Positions 1-8,609 of a DNA stretch of 64,000 bases are shown piece by piece. The translations under genes were made by a program, and so were the position numbers. Origin of the DNA: Bacteroidota bacterium (GTDB lineage: Bacteria > Bacteroidota > Bacteroidia > Chitinophagales > Chitinophagaceae); NCBI GenBank assembly GCA_023428755.1, contig JAEYWX010000015.1:124001-188000 (forward strand). The letters run 5' to 3'. Within the stretch, counting starts at the first letter, position 1; each line of letters opens with the position of its first letter. A model generated the notes under the pieces. It worked only from the letters and a program-made list of their open reading frames with translations. It was not told where the DNA came from and did not search any database.

Positions 1-661
1 GGACACGCATCGCATCAGCAAAGCACTGTTGGCCTTACTGAACATTAATTTTTACAAAGACCACGCTGATCTGGAATTTGAAATAGGCGAACTGATCCAG
101 AAGTACAGTTATATTCCCTATGAAAAGGTAGACATTTCTGCATTGATGGCCGATACATTCAACGTGATTATGCGGCATGGATTGAAAGTACCAACCAATT
201 TGTATATGTTGCTGAAGGCGTTGGGCACCATACAGAAATTTGCAGAAGCACTGGAGGCAGAAGTGTCAATCATAAATATGATTGAGCCGTATGCTAAAGA
301 AAAGATCAAAGAAAAATTCAGCTTCGATGCGATTGTAAACAAAGTGATGAATTCGGCTGAAGATTATCTCTACATCATTGATCGTTTACCGGATGATTTG
401 AAAGAGATCATCAACAACTTACGGAAAGGCACATTAAAACATGAAATCAATTTCAGGGAAGATAGTTTTACCAACAAAGCATTACGGCAAAACTTCAACC
501 GGCTTTCGTTTGTGTTCATCATCGGCCTGCTGCTGATTTGTGCTACATTGCTGATGATCTATCAACCGCAAAGTACAGGTGTAAAAGTATTGTTTTACAG
601 CAGCGTGGTGATTATTGTATGGACAGGGTTGAAACTGTTATTCAATACAAAATTCAAATGA
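1..661 (+). CDS. ABC1/UbiB (AarF) family protein kinase-like, C-terminal part
   Basis: This is the 3' end of a gene that begins before the window; the frame is open from base 2 and there is no start codon that looks real. About 219 residues are visible. They resemble the C-terminal end of ABC1/UbiB-type atypical kinases: a helical region with a 'LMADTFNVIMRHGLKVPTNL'-like segment, followed by two hydrophobic helices near the end (roughly the last 55 residues) that should anchor the protein in the inner membrane. Members support ubiquinone or menaquinone-related lipid metabolism; a Bacteroidota member would more likely act in menaquinone-linked or membrane-lipid homeostasis, which is inference. 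The kinase core lies outside the window, so the assignment rests on the tail only. It is the only plus-strand gene in the first 15 kb. Confidence 0.72.
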   Translation, partial: DTHRISKALLALLNINFYKDHADLEFEIGELIQKYSYIPYEKVDISALMADTFNVIMRHGLKVPTNLYMLLKALGTIQKFAEALEAEVSIINMIEPYAKEKIKEKFSFDAIVNKVMNSAEDYLYIIDRLPDDLKEIINNLRKGTLKHEINFREDSFTNKALRQNFNRLSFVFIIGLLLICATLLMIYQPQSTGVKVLFYSSVVIIVWTGLKLLFNTKFK

Positions 662-824
662 TTATGAGTTGTGAATGGTGAGTGGTGAGTTTTCTCCTTT
701 CAGCTATAAACTATGAAACTTTGGTGGTCCGTCGTCCATCGACTGTGGTCTTCATACTTTTCAACCATGAGCCATCAACTATCAACACCTGGTGGTCTAT
801 CGTCCATCGTCCGTGGTCTCTTCC
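661..824. repeat. Intergenic repeat cluster: two R1 copies plus low-complexity R2 words
   Basis: This gap between convergent genes is filled with repeats. Two copies of a 28-nt motif (called R1 here) lie at 723-750 and 791-818; each starts GGTGGTC and ends GTGGTC with a TCGTCCATCG core. Inverted copies occur at 12159-12187 and 12234-12261. Between them are degenerate words such as gtgaatggtgagtggtgag and ccatgagccatcaac (class R2), which recur at 6.6, 7.2, 7.7, 12.2-12.3 and 13.7 kb. No T-rich terminator was seen. Confidence 0.75.
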
Positions 825-2243
825 TCACCTCATCAAAATCCGCCACTCTTTGGGATAGTAATTGTTGATACGGTTGCCCAGCAGTTTCATCCATCCCAAT
901 GGAAAATGATTGTACACGGCCAACGCCCAACCTTTGTGCTCACTGTCAATTTTTAATTCATTTTTACGGAGGTAATCCAACGCTTGTGTAAGATCAAGTT
1001 CCACTTTTACAATCTCTTCTTTCAAAAGCGTAGACAATGCCAATGCATGTTCAGGCAGCAGATCGTTTTTGGCTAGTGTTCCCAACTCCACTCCTGCATA
1101 CCGCACTTTCAGTTCCTGCATCAGGTATTGAATGGTTTCGTTCCAGGCAGCAGGTATTGCTGCAATGTTTTGACCTTGTTTGATAAATGTAAGACCATCA
1201 GTTGACTGTAACCAGTTGGCCGCAACTGCTGCCTCCTGCTTTGATGCAAGCTGTGTATTTTTTATTTTCATTCGCACTGCATCGGTACTTTCCTTTTTCC
1301 GAAACGCAGCAATAAAAAATCCTTCGCCTTTTACTTTGTAAGGCCAGAAACGATAACCATACGCTGCTTGTTTCGTTTCTACTTCATCAATATTCCAGCT
1401 ATTGTCAATCTTCAACTGTAACACTTCAACATTAAATTCAGTCATCATCCAATCAAGTATCTCTTCATCTTCTTCAGCTGAATACGAACAGGTAGAATAG
1501 ATCAGTACGCCATCTTCTTTCAAACAATTCCATGCATCAGCCAATATGCGTTGCTGACGCTGACTGCAAAGCTTTACATTGTCTTCGCTCCACTCGCTAA
1601 TGGCATCTGCATCACGCCGGAACAAACCACTGCCGCTGCAGGGCGCATCCACCACCAGCACATCAAACAATCCACTGAGTTTTGAAAAGGCAGACGGATC
1701 GTTATTCGTTACTACCACATTGTTGCCACCCCACTTGATACAATTTTCTTTGAGGATATTTACCCGTGCCTGGATCACTTCATTACTTACCAATAAACTT
1801 TTGTTGCTGATAAGCGATTGCAGCAGAGTTGATTTACCTCCGGGTGCTGCACACAAATCCAGTACCAGCAATGGTTGCGAAAGATCAACGGTTTGTGTCA
1901 ATGCCTGTTCTAAAAACATACTGCTGGCCTCCTGCACATAATAGGCACCGGCATGTAATAACGGATCAAGTGTAAACGAAGGACGTTGATTGAGATAATA
2001 ACCGGAAGATGACCAGGGAACAGCCCTGAGCGGAGTCGAAGGGTGTTGCTGCAATACCTCGAGCGAAGTCGAGAAGTTTTGCTGATTGCCAATTGCTAAT
2101 TGACCATTGCCTATTGACAACTTAAGCGGATTCATTCTCACCGACACTACCTGCTCCCCACCTGCATGTATTTCTTCAAATGCTGTTTGATCGAACCCTT
2201 TTACCTGTTCAAGCGAGCGCAATAAAGAAGAAGGCAGTTGCAT
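825..2243 (-). CDS. RsmF/NOL1-NOP2-sun family 16S rRNA m5C methyltransferase
   Basis: A 472-residue SAM-dependent methyltransferase that should methylate carbon 5 of a cytosine in 16S rRNA. The SAM-binding CAAPGGK motif is at residues 131-137. The two cysteines of the m5C mechanism are visible: Cys202 in the PCSG motif (201-204) and Cys252 in TCS (251-253). The segment after about residue 330 is the C-terminal RNA-binding region seen in RsmF-like proteins. ATG at 2243 is the only convincing start. Residues about 42-73 are odd: they are encoded by dispersed repeats (two GAGCG-AGTCGA copies plus an 'attgccaattgctaattg' tract) inserted between the conserved N-terminal NPLK and VPW-GYYL segments, making an in-frame insertion of about 32 residues. 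The catalytic core appears intact. Confidence 0.9.
   Translation of the reverse strand: MQLPSSLLRSLEQVKGFDQTAFEEIHAGGEQVVSVRMNPLKLSIGNGQLAIGNQQNFSTSLEVLQQHPSTPLRAVPWSSSGYYLNQRPSFTLDPLLHAGAYYVQEASSMFLEQALTQTVDLSQPLLVLDLCAAPGGKSTLLQSLISNKSLLVSNEVIQARVNILKENCIKWGGNNVVVTNNDPSAFSKLSGLFDVLVVDAPCSGSGLFRRDADAISEWSEDNVKLCSQRQQRILADAWNCLKEDGVLIYSTCSYSAEEDEEILDWMMTEFNVEVLQLKIDNSWNIDEVETKQAAYGYRFWPYKVKGEGFFIAAFRKKESTDAVRMKIKNTQLASKQEAAVAANWLQSTDGLTFIKQGQNIAAIPAAWNETIQYLMQELKVRYAGVELGTLAKNDLLPEHALALSTLLKEEIVKVELDLTQALDYLRKNELKIDSEHKGWALAVYNHFPLGWMKLLGNRINNYYPKEWRILMR
2024..2120 (-). repeat. Dispersed repeats inside the rRNA methyltransferase gene (class R6 plus R2)
   Basis: Two near-copies of a 20-nt motif lie head to tail at 2024-2043 (ccctgagcggagtcgaaggg) and 2057-2076 (cctcgagcgaagtcgagaag). 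Both are read in the same frame and give PSTPLR and FSTSLE. They are followed at 2080-2120 by a degenerate tract of attgcc/attgct words like the intergenic tract near 12290-12310. The whole block keeps the gene in frame. Confidence 0.8.
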
Positions 2244-2259
2244 GCGGCGAAAGTACGAA

Positions 2260-3672
2260 CTATATGCTCTTTATTTCGCTGATGAGATCCTGTAATACTT
2301 TTTTGGCATCACCAAACAACATGGATGTTTTTGGCTGAAAGAACAGATCGTTCTCAATACCTGCATAACCGGGTTTCATACTGCGTTTTACCACCACCAC
2401 ATTTTTTGCAAGACCCACATCAAGGATCGGCATGCCGTAGATGGGCGAAGAAGGATCTGATTTTGCAGCCGGGTTCACCACATCATTTGCACCAAGTATC
2501 AGTACCACATCCACCGACGAAAATTCATCATTGGCCTGTTCCATTTCCAGCAGCTTTTCATAATTCACATCGGCTTCAGCAAGTAATACATTCATGTGGC
2601 CGGGCATACGTCCTGCAACGGGATGAATGGCATACTTTACTTCCACTCCTTTCGACTCAAGTATTTTCTGTAATTCATGACAGGTATGTTGTGCCTGTGC
2701 CACCGCTAATCCATAACCGGGTACTATCATCACTTTACTTGCATAACTCATTACTACTGCAGAATCGTTCAACGAAATTTCTTTGTAACTGCCTTGCTCT
2801 TTTGCAGCACCGCCTGCTTTGCTTCCGCCAAATGAACCGATCAATACATTCGTAAGAGAACGGTTCATGGCTTTACACATCAGCACGGTAAGAATTGTAC
2901 CTGCAGCACCTACCAATATACCACCGGTGAATACGACTTTGTTGTCATACAAAAATCCGCCACAGGCAGCTGATAAACCACTCAATGAATTGAGTAAGGA
3001 AATCACCACCGGCATATCAGCACCACCGATCGGGAACACAAAGAACACACCGTACACCAGTGATAAAAGAAATACTACATAAAATAAAACAGTTGTGTTA
3101 TCGCTCTGCAGATTCAAAGAGATATAGGCCGACAATACAATGCTTGCCAGCAATAATACGATGTTGACGATATGTTGTCCGCTGAATGCAAAGTCTTTTA
3201 CTTTTCCGCTGAGCTTTGCCCATGCAATCAAACTTCCGGAAAACGTAATGTTACCGAGAATGATACCGGAGAAGAGAATAGCCATAATTCCCGGCGTTGC
3301 ACTTTGTGCAGGAAAACCAAGATCAGAAAGATGATTGAACTCCACCCAAGAGATCAAGGTTGCACTGGCACCACCCAATCCGTTGAACAGACTCACCATT
3401 TCGGGCATACCCGTCATTTGTACTTTTTTGGCAGTTAATACACCTATCACCGTGCCAATAAGAATACCACCAAAAATCCATACATGATTTTTCAACAATG
3501 AACCATCTTCATTCCTGAATAAAAAAATTGTACCGAGAATAGCTGCCACCATTCCGGCACCTGCCAGCATATTTCCTTTTCGTGCAGAATCGGGATGCGA
3601 CATCATTTTCAACCCAATGATAAACGTGATGGCTCCTATAATGTAAATGATACTTAAAATTGATACGCCCAT
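2260..3672 (-). CDS. pntB: NAD(P) transhydrogenase subunit beta
   Basis: This 470-residue protein is the membrane-plus-NADP-binding subunit of the proton-translocating transhydrogenase, which moves hydride from NADH to NADP+ driven by proton inflow. The N-terminal half carries about eight or nine hydrophobic helices; the C-terminal third (from about residue 300) is the NADP(H)-binding dIII domain with GYGLAVAQAQ and VLILGANDVVNPAA motifs. Length matches PntB. It ends the pntAA-pntAB-pntB cluster, with 39 nt between it and pntAB. NADPH made here would serve biosynthesis. Confidence 0.95.
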   Translation of the reverse strand: MGVSILSIIYIIGAITFIIGLKMMSHPDSARKGNMLAGAGMVAAILGTIFLFRNEDGSLLKNHVWIFGGILIGTVIGVLTAKKVQMTGMPEMVSLFNGLGGASATLISWVEFNHLSDLGFPAQSATPGIMAILFSGIILGNITFSGSLIAWAKLSGKVKDFAFSGQHIVNIVLLLASIVLSAYISLNLQSDNTTVLFYVVFLLSLVYGVFFVFPIGGADMPVVISLLNSLSGLSAACGGFLYDNKVVFTGGILVGAAGTILTVLMCKAMNRSLTNVLIGSFGGSKAGGAAKEQGSYKEISLNDSAVVMSYASKVMIVPGYGLAVAQAQHTCHELQKILESKGVEVKYAIHPVAGRMPGHMNVLLAEADVNYEKLLEMEQANDEFSSVDVVLILGANDVVNPAAKSDPSSPIYGMPILDVGLAKNVVVVKRSMKPGYAGIENDLFFQPKTSMLFGDAKKVLQDLISEIKSI

Positions 3673-3711
3673 GTTGAACTTCTTTTTGCGTTACAGTATT
3701 TTATGACGGCC

Positions 3712-4020
3712 TTATTTTTTCTTTTTAAACATTTCCAGCATACGGTCGGTTACCACAAACCCACCTACTACATTAATGGTTCCGAGGATAACCGCCAGTA
3801 AGCCCAGCACCAATGCTACATAGTTGTCTGCATCGGCACGGCCCATTACAATAATAGCACCAATGATCACTACCCCGCTGATGGCATTCGCATGACTCAT
3901 CAAGGGTGTATGCAATACTGCAGGTACACGACTGATGACAATAAAGCCGAGAAAGATCACCAGCATCAGAATGTAAATCATCTGCTCATTGGCCGAAATA
4001 AAATTGAGAACACTTTCCAT
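3712..4020 (-). CDS. pntAB: NAD(P) transhydrogenase subunit alpha, membrane part
   Basis: A 102-residue membrane protein with three hydrophobic helices and the sequence VPAVLHTPLMSHANAISGVV, typical of the dII portion of PntA that in many bacteria is a separate polypeptide. It pairs with pntB to form the proton channel. The gene sits between pntAA (24 nt gap) and pntB, so the transhydrogenase here is the three-subunit form. The C-terminus ends in a lysine run. Confidence 0.95.
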   Translation of the reverse strand: MESVLNFISANEQMIYILMLVIFLGFIVISRVPAVLHTPLMSHANAISGVVIIGAIIVMGRADADNYVALVLGLLAVILGTINVVGGFVVTDRMLEMFKKKK

Positions 4021-4044
4021 ATCGTTTGCGTTGAGAGTTGAAAA

Positions 4045-5154
4045 TTATTTTACACGTTCGTGTACTACTTCCTTGTTATGTGTAATGCAGGCGCCTTTTA
4101 CAAGATCATCGTCCCAGTTCAAGTTAATTGTTCCTTCCTTGGTAATGATGAGTTGTAAAAAGTTAGAAACGTTTTTACCATAGAGCTTACTCGCATCCGA
4201 TGGCATAGTTGCCTGTAAATTGCTGTTGCCATAAATGCGTACACCGTTTACTACAACTGTTTCATTGTTTTTTGTGAAAGGCGTATTCCCACCTGTTGAT
4301 GCTGCCAAGTCAATGATCACCGAACCATTTTGCATCAGCTGCAACATTTCTTCTGTAATTAAGATGGGTGCTTTACGCCCGGGTATCTGTGCAGTGGTAA
4401 TAACGATATCGGCTTTAGCAACACTTTCTTTTATTTTTTCCTGTTGCTTCTGTTTGTATTCTTCTGTTTGTTCTACCGCATAACCTCCGGCTTTGCTTGC
4501 ATCGGCAGCACCTTCTACTTCCACAAACTTTGCACCGAGGCTCATTACTTCTTCTTTCACGGCAGGTCTTGTATCAAACACTTCCACCACTGCACCCAAC
4601 CGTTTGGCCGTAGCAATGGCTTGCAACCCAGCCACACCTGCACCAAGGATTAACACTTTTGCCGGTTTAATACTTCCTGCTGCTGTCATAAACATGGGAA
4701 AGTAGCGGGGATATAAATTGGCAGCGGTCAACACTGCTTTGTAGCCAGCAATATTTGCCTGCGAACTCAACACATCCATTGCCTGCGCACGGGTGGTACG
4801 TGGCAACATATCGAGTGAGAAACAGGTAATGTTCTTTGCTGCCCAATCTTTCATTACATCCACATTGCTTAATGGCTGGTACACACCAACCACGATTTTG
4901 GAAGAAAGTGTAGCTATTTCATCAGCAGCTGGTGCATGAATACCGAGAACGATATCGGCCGACTGCAATGCTTCGGCCCTTGTTTTTATTTGTGCGCCTG
5001 CCTGTATGTATGCTTCATTGCTGCAATACGAATGCTCTCCGGCATTACTTTCAACAAGCACTGTAATTCCTTTTTTGGTAAAGGCTGCAACCGACTCGGC
5101 GATCAACGACACTCTTGTTTCATGTGCAGGTTCTTTTAAAACAGCAATAACCAT
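4045..5154 (-). CDS. pntAA: NAD(P) transhydrogenase subunit alpha, NAD-binding part
   Basis: About 369 residues, the soluble NAD(H)-binding dI subunit. It belongs to the alanine dehydrogenase/PNT family: N-terminal KEPAHETRVSL segment, central Rossmann motif LILGAGVAGLQAIATAKRLG, and ITTAQIPGRKAPILIT. ATG at 5154 (MVIAVLKEP) is preferred over an in-frame TTG two codons upstream because family members begin at this point. It is the first gene of the cluster; the 125 nt upstream should hold its promoter, but no clean Bacteroidota TAnnTTTG box was seen. Confidence 0.95.
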   Translation of the reverse strand: MVIAVLKEPAHETRVSLIAESVAAFTKKGITVLVESNAGEHSYCSNEAYIQAGAQIKTRAEALQSADIVLGIHAPAADEIATLSSKIVVGVYQPLSNVDVMKDWAAKNITCFSLDMLPRTTRAQAMDVLSSQANIAGYKAVLTAANLYPRYFPMFMTAAGSIKPAKVLILGAGVAGLQAIATAKRLGAVVEVFDTRPAVKEEVMSLGAKFVEVEGAADASKAGGYAVEQTEEYKQKQQEKIKESVAKADIVITTAQIPGRKAPILITEEMLQLMQNGSVIIDLAASTGGNTPFTKNNETVVVNGVRIYGNSNLQATMPSDASKLYGKNVSNFLQLIITKEGTINLNWDDDLVKGACITHNKEVVHERVK

Positions 5155-5279
5155 ATTCAAACTAAATTTTAAGAAGGTTTAAGTTGCGGGGCCGTGAAGA
5201 TATTGATTTTTTAAACAGGGCTGTATCATGTACTGTTGATTTTGTGCAGCCTTACAACTGTTTATTAATATTTGTACAA

Positions 5280-5798
5280 CTACTCAGAGAAATCGGAGAG
5301 CAGATCTGCGCTATTCTCATTTGTTCCTTTTTGGGGAATCGTTTTTACAGATTTCATTACTGCCATGATAAAGAACAAACGTGCAATTGCAAATAGCAAC
5401 CAGCCTGCGATCAATATTGGAGTACGATAGTCTTTTGCGACATCCGCCAATTCAATTGAAGATTTGTCATTGGGAGAAAGAATAAAGAAATAGAAAATCG
5501 TTTCAAATATGGGAAATAAAAAGGATGAAATGATCGTCATCCAGATATGAGAACGCACCAGCCGGCGCAGAAAATACCGTTTGGGCAAAAAAAGATACGC
5601 AAACGCTTCTGCAAGCAACACCACTGGTGGAAAAATACTTAAAAAATTAACCACCTCTGAAACAGGCACTTGTTTGGTAGAAATTGTATTGTGCTCTTGC
5701 AGGGAATGATAACTGACTGCTAACAACAGTAACCGGAACATGGCCGTTAAAAAAATAATTATAAACGCTGAGATGTATCCGATCTTTCGATGTTGCAT
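5280..5798 (-). CDS. Uncharacterised four-helix membrane protein
   Basis: A 172-residue protein of unknown function. Four hydrophobic segments are visible, roughly residues 7-28, 48-70, 85-107 and 128-148, with a basic loop (KRYFLRRLVRSH) between the second and third. The C-terminal 25 residues are polar and acidic. No catalytic motif was recognised. It lies 9 nt downstream of the SAM methyltransferase gene on the same strand, so the two may be cotranscribed. Confidence 0.6.
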   Translation of the reverse strand: MQHRKIGYISAFIIIFLTAMFRLLLLAVSYHSLQEHNTISTKQVPVSEVVNFLSIFPPVVLLAEAFAYLFLPKRYFLRRLVRSHIWMTIISSFLFPIFETIFYFFILSPNDKSSIELADVAKDYRTPILIAGWLLFAIARLFFIMAVMKSVKTIPQKGTNENSADLLSDFSE

Positions 5799-5807
5799 AC
5801 GTAGAAA

Positions 5808-6608
5808 TTAAAACCGAATCACAAAATGTTCTTTCTGCTTTTGTTCGGTGCGTAAAAAAACGAGCCCGATAAAAAACAGATCAATGGTTAGTGTAACAGA
5901 TGGATGTTGTTTCAACTGCTCCCACGTTTCTTCCATTTCTTTACTCCAGTGAATATCATCAAATACAAATACGGTATCAGCTGTTGACTTGTGCAGCAGC
6001 TGATCAAAATAACGCAGCGTTGGTTCTTTGCGGTGATTGCCATCTACAAACACAAAGTTGAATGGCTGCTGTGCCGCATCGATCACCTGTTGTAAGGTTT
6101 CATCGAAATTACCGGTAACAATGCGGATGTTATTCAACTGCAGCTCCCTGAACTGTTCTTCCGCAATGGCAGCAATGGCAGCAGCTCCTTCCATGGTTGT
6201 TACGGTTGCATCTTGTTTTGCTTTGGCCAGGTAAGCCGTAGTAATGCCAAGTGATGTACCCAGTTCTACAATTTGATCGGGTTGAAAGTAGTGCACCAGC
6301 CTGTACAACAGTTGTGCATATTTTTTTGGTTTGAGTGATGTAGCGGCTATTTGCTGCACCACCCGTTGTTTCGTTAACCCTTTTACCGATCCTGCTCCAA
6401 AATCTTCTACTGTAATGATGCGTTCATTTCCCAGCAACAAACTCCGCTGCCGCTCAACTTCATTGTAAGCAGCATAGTTTGTTTTATCATTCAGCACTTT
6501 TTTAACCAGGTCGAATACAAAAGGCGAATGAATACCGTGCCCTTTTCCATTGGCAGCCGTGAAATAGTAGTTGAGATATTTTAAACCTAGCTGGAAAGAA
6601 GAATACAT
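5808..6608 (-). CDS. Class I SAM-dependent methyltransferase (O-methyltransferase-like)
   Basis: A 266-residue protein whose C-terminal two thirds is a class I methyltransferase fold: motif I IVELGTSLGITTAYLA (about residues 103-118), an acidic loop TMEGAAAIA, and FVFVDGNHRK followed by FVFDDIHWS, the pattern of catechol-O-methyltransferase-like enzymes with a metal-binding Asp. The N-terminal 70 residues (GHGIHSPFVFDLV) are a conserved extension seen in Bacteroidota homologues. The substrate is unknown. ATG at 6608 abuts an AT-rich R2-like tract. Confidence 0.8.
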   Translation of the reverse strand: MYSSFQLGLKYLNYYFTAANGKGHGIHSPFVFDLVKKVLNDKTNYAAYNEVERQRSLLLGNERIITVEDFGAGSVKGLTKQRVVQQIAATSLKPKKYAQLLYRLVHYFQPDQIVELGTSLGITTAYLAKAKQDATVTTMEGAAAIAAIAEEQFRELQLNNIRIVTGNFDETLQQVIDAAQQPFNFVFVDGNHRKEPTLRYFDQLLHKSTADTVFVFDDIHWSKEMEETWEQLKQHPSVTLTIDLFFIGLVFLRTEQKQKEHFVIRF

Positions 6609-6690
6609 GTTGAAAATGAAAAATTAAAAATCGAAAATGAAAAATGAAGAAGTGAAACGAAACTTTTCACTTTGAACTTTTTACTTTCCA
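6606..6690. repeat. AT-rich R2-type repeat tract overlapping two gene ends
   Basis: Words such as gaaaatgaaaaattaaaaatc and cttttcactttgaac fill the gap between the SAM methyltransferase start and folA. The tract runs into the folA 3' end, so the last folA residues and its stop codon are made of repeat sequence. Similar tracts are at 7188-7232 and 7670-7729. Confidence 0.55.
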
Positions 6691-7190
6691 CTTATTCTGT
6701 CCCACTGCTGAATTGAAAAGGAATACGCATGTTTTTCATCTGCTTCAAAATCGCTGTTGCGGGTGAGGTTCCATTCGTTTACATCAAATGATGGGAAGAA
6801 CGCATCCGCTTCCAGATGTACATGCACCCTTGTTAAATAAATACGATTGGCAATGGGCAAGGCCTGTTCATAGATCTGTGCACCACCTGCGATCATGATC
6901 TCTTTTATTTCTAATTTTTTCGCCTGTTGAATTGCATCATCGAGTGATGTAGCAAACCATACATTTTCGTATGCAGAAGAGAGTCCTTCCTGTCGTGAAA
7001 TAATGATATTGATTCGTCCCACCAAAGGTTTACCTCCAACCGAATCAAAGGTTTTGCGTCCCATGATCACGGGCAGCGCCCAGGTTGTATTCTTGAAAAA
7101 CTTGAGATCAGTTGGCAAGTGCCACAGCAGTTCGTTGTTACGACCGATGGCGTTGTTGGAAGAAGCAGCGACAATTAATGAAATGAGCAT
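6681..7190 (-). CDS. folA: Dihydrofolate reductase
   Basis: A 169-residue enzyme that reduces dihydrofolate to tetrahydrofolate with NADPH. Family motifs are clear: LIVAASSNNAIGRNNELLWH at the N-terminus, PVIMGRKTFDSVGG, NIIISRQ, and IMIAGGAQIYEQALP. Length is normal for the family. It stands close to thyA with only a small four-helix-bundle gene between them; ThyA consumes methylene-tetrahydrofolate and makes dihydrofolate, which FolA recycles. Confidence 0.96.
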   Translation of the reverse strand: MLISLIVAASSNNAIGRNNELLWHLPTDLKFFKNTTWALPVIMGRKTFDSVGGKPLVGRINIIISRQEGLSSAYENVWFATSLDDAIQQAKKLEIKEIMIAGGAQIYEQALPIANRIYLTRVHVHLEADAFFPSFDVNEWNLTRNSDFEADEKHAYSFSIQQWDRISGK

Positions 7191-7237
7191 GAAATGAAAA
7201 ATGAAGAATTAAAAATTAGAAATGAAAAACGCCGGGC
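7188..7237. repeat. R2-type low-complexity tract
   Basis: Short words of the gaaatgaaaaatgaag type fill the gap between the folA start and the end of the four-helix-bundle gene. Same class as 6606-6690 and 7670-7729. Confidence 0.45.
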
Positions 7238-7618
7238 TTACTGCTTTTTTCGCCGTTCGTCGTTCTTTTGTGCTGTTTCAACGCTTTTGAGGAAAATTGC
7301 CATTAGCTCATTGCTTTCGTTGAAAGCTGTTTCAACTTTTAGACCTATTACAACAGGTTTGCGTCTGATAATCTTCAAATTAATCCTTGATTCCTTTATC
7401 TCTTTCAGACACATTTTCATTTTGTGTAAAAAGTCTGCTCTTGATTCTGCCGCTTGTGCTTCGCCGTAAATCAAGGCAGGAGCCGTACCGCTTTTTGATA
7501 ATTGAAATTCCAGATTCTGTCCAGCTTTGGTTGAAGGGAGAAGTTCACATACATCTAAACACATACAGGCAAAATCAACGAGTCTATCCTCCAGATCAAA
7601 TTTATTACCGTTTTCCAT
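7238..7618 (-). CDS. Four-helix-bundle protein (S23/IVS-protein family)
   Basis: A 126-residue helical protein with the family pattern: LVDFACMCLDVCELLP, a central QLSKSGTAPALIYGEAQAAES segment and FLHKMKMCLKEIKESRINL. This family was first seen encoded in intervening sequences of 23S rRNA genes, but it is widespread as a free-standing gene in Bacteroidota and no rRNA is present here. Its function is unknown; it probably forms homo-oligomers. It lies between thyA and folA on the same strand, flanked by repeat tracts on both sides, which suggests it may have been inserted into an older folA-thyA pair. Confidence 0.8.
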   Translation of the reverse strand: MENGNKFDLEDRLVDFACMCLDVCELLPSTKAGQNLEFQLSKSGTAPALIYGEAQAAESRADFLHKMKMCLKEIKESRINLKIIRRKPVVIGLKVETAFNESNELMAIFLKSVETAQKNDERRKKQ

Positions 7619-7669
7619 ATTTGATTTTTTTGGTTACGTTATTTTGGCCATCATCACATTGCCTTTCAT

Positions 7670-7729
7670 CAGCCAGTTGCCTTTCCCTTTTTCATTTCTC
7701 ATTCATCATTTTTCATTCTTCATTCCTTA
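7670..7729. repeat. R2-type low-complexity tract at the thyA 3' end
   Basis: Words of the cattcatcatttttcattc type run up to and overlap the thyA stop codon. No stem-loop with a T-run was found here. Confidence 0.45.
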
Positions 7730-8521
7730 GACCGCAACAGGTGCTTTAATCGCCGGATGGCTCTGATAATTCTCCAACGTAAAATCTTCGAACTTAAATT
7801 CGAAAATATCTTTCACATCCGGATTCAATTTCATAGTTGGTAATGGAAACGGCGTGCGGCTTAACTGCAGATTCACCTGCTCCATGTGATTGCTGTAAAT
7901 ATGTACATCGCCAAACGTGTGTACAAAATCACCCGGTTCCAGATCGCACACCTGTGCAATCATCATCGTTAACAATGCATAAGATGCAATATTGAACGGA
8001 ACTCCAAGGAACACATCAGCACTACGCTGGTACAATTGACAACTCAGCTTTCCATCTGCCACGTAGAATTGAAAAATAGTATGACAAGGCATCAACGCCA
8101 TCTTTGGCAGATCGGCCACATTCCATGCACTGATGATAAGGCGGCGACTGTCGGGATTTTTTTTGATCTGTTCGATGAGGTCTTTCACCTGGTCGATCAC
8201 TACGCCGTTCGCTCCTTCCCAGCTGCGCCATTGTTTCCCATACACCGGACCCAGTTCGCCGTTTGCATCGGCCCATTCGTCCCAGATGCTTACATTATGC
8301 TCTTTGAGATAGGCAATATTGGTTTCGCCTTTCAGAAACCAAAGCAGTTCATGAATAATGCTGCGCATGTGTACTTTCTTGGTGGTGACCAGCGGAAATC
8401 CTTCGCTTAAATCAAACCGCATCTGGTAACCAAAAACACTTTTGGTACCCGTACCGGTACGATCAGTTTTTTCAGTACCGTTCGCTAAAATATGTTGTAG
8501 TAATTGGAGGTATTGCTGCAT
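7727..8521 (-). CDS. thyA: Thymidylate synthase
   Basis: A 264-residue ThyA that converts dUMP to dTMP using methylene-tetrahydrofolate. Visible motifs: DRTGTGTKSVFG near the N-terminus, FPLVTTKKVH, the catalytic cysteine in MPCHTIFQFY, QRSADVFLGVPFNIASYALL, and the C-terminal HPAIKAPVAV. The ATG at 8521 (MQQYLQLL) is chosen because it matches the usual 264-residue length; an ATG eight codons upstream is also in frame. Upstream at 8538-8563 is a repeat of aaggcacaag words. Confidence 0.96.
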   Translation of the reverse strand: MQQYLQLLQHILANGTEKTDRTGTGTKSVFGYQMRFDLSEGFPLVTTKKVHMRSIIHELLWFLKGETNIAYLKEHNVSIWDEWADANGELGPVYGKQWRSWEGANGVVIDQVKDLIEQIKKNPDSRRLIISAWNVADLPKMALMPCHTIFQFYVADGKLSCQLYQRSADVFLGVPFNIASYALLTMMIAQVCDLEPGDFVHTFGDVHIYSNHMEQVNLQLSRTPFPLPTMKLNPDVKDIFEFKFEDFTLENYQSHPAIKAPVAV

Positions 8522-8537
8522 GGCTGCAAGGTAACTA

Positions 8538-8563
8538 AAAGGCACAAGTTACAAGGCACAAGG
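8538..8563. repeat. Short cacaag-word repeat upstream of thyA
   Basis: The 26 nt read as two ggcacaag units around a ttac spacer. They belong to the same general type of degenerate CACAA repeat as the R3 elements in the PUL, but without inverted ends. Confidence 0.4.
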
Positions 8564-8609
8564 TCAGGCCTGTGGATTGATTGTGTACAGCCTTTTCTTT
8601 GCAAAATAA

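Noticed and set aside
7238..7618. 23S rRNA intervening-sequence protein pointing to a nearby rRNA gene
   Set aside because: The protein family fits, but no rRNA sequence surrounds it; free-standing copies are common.
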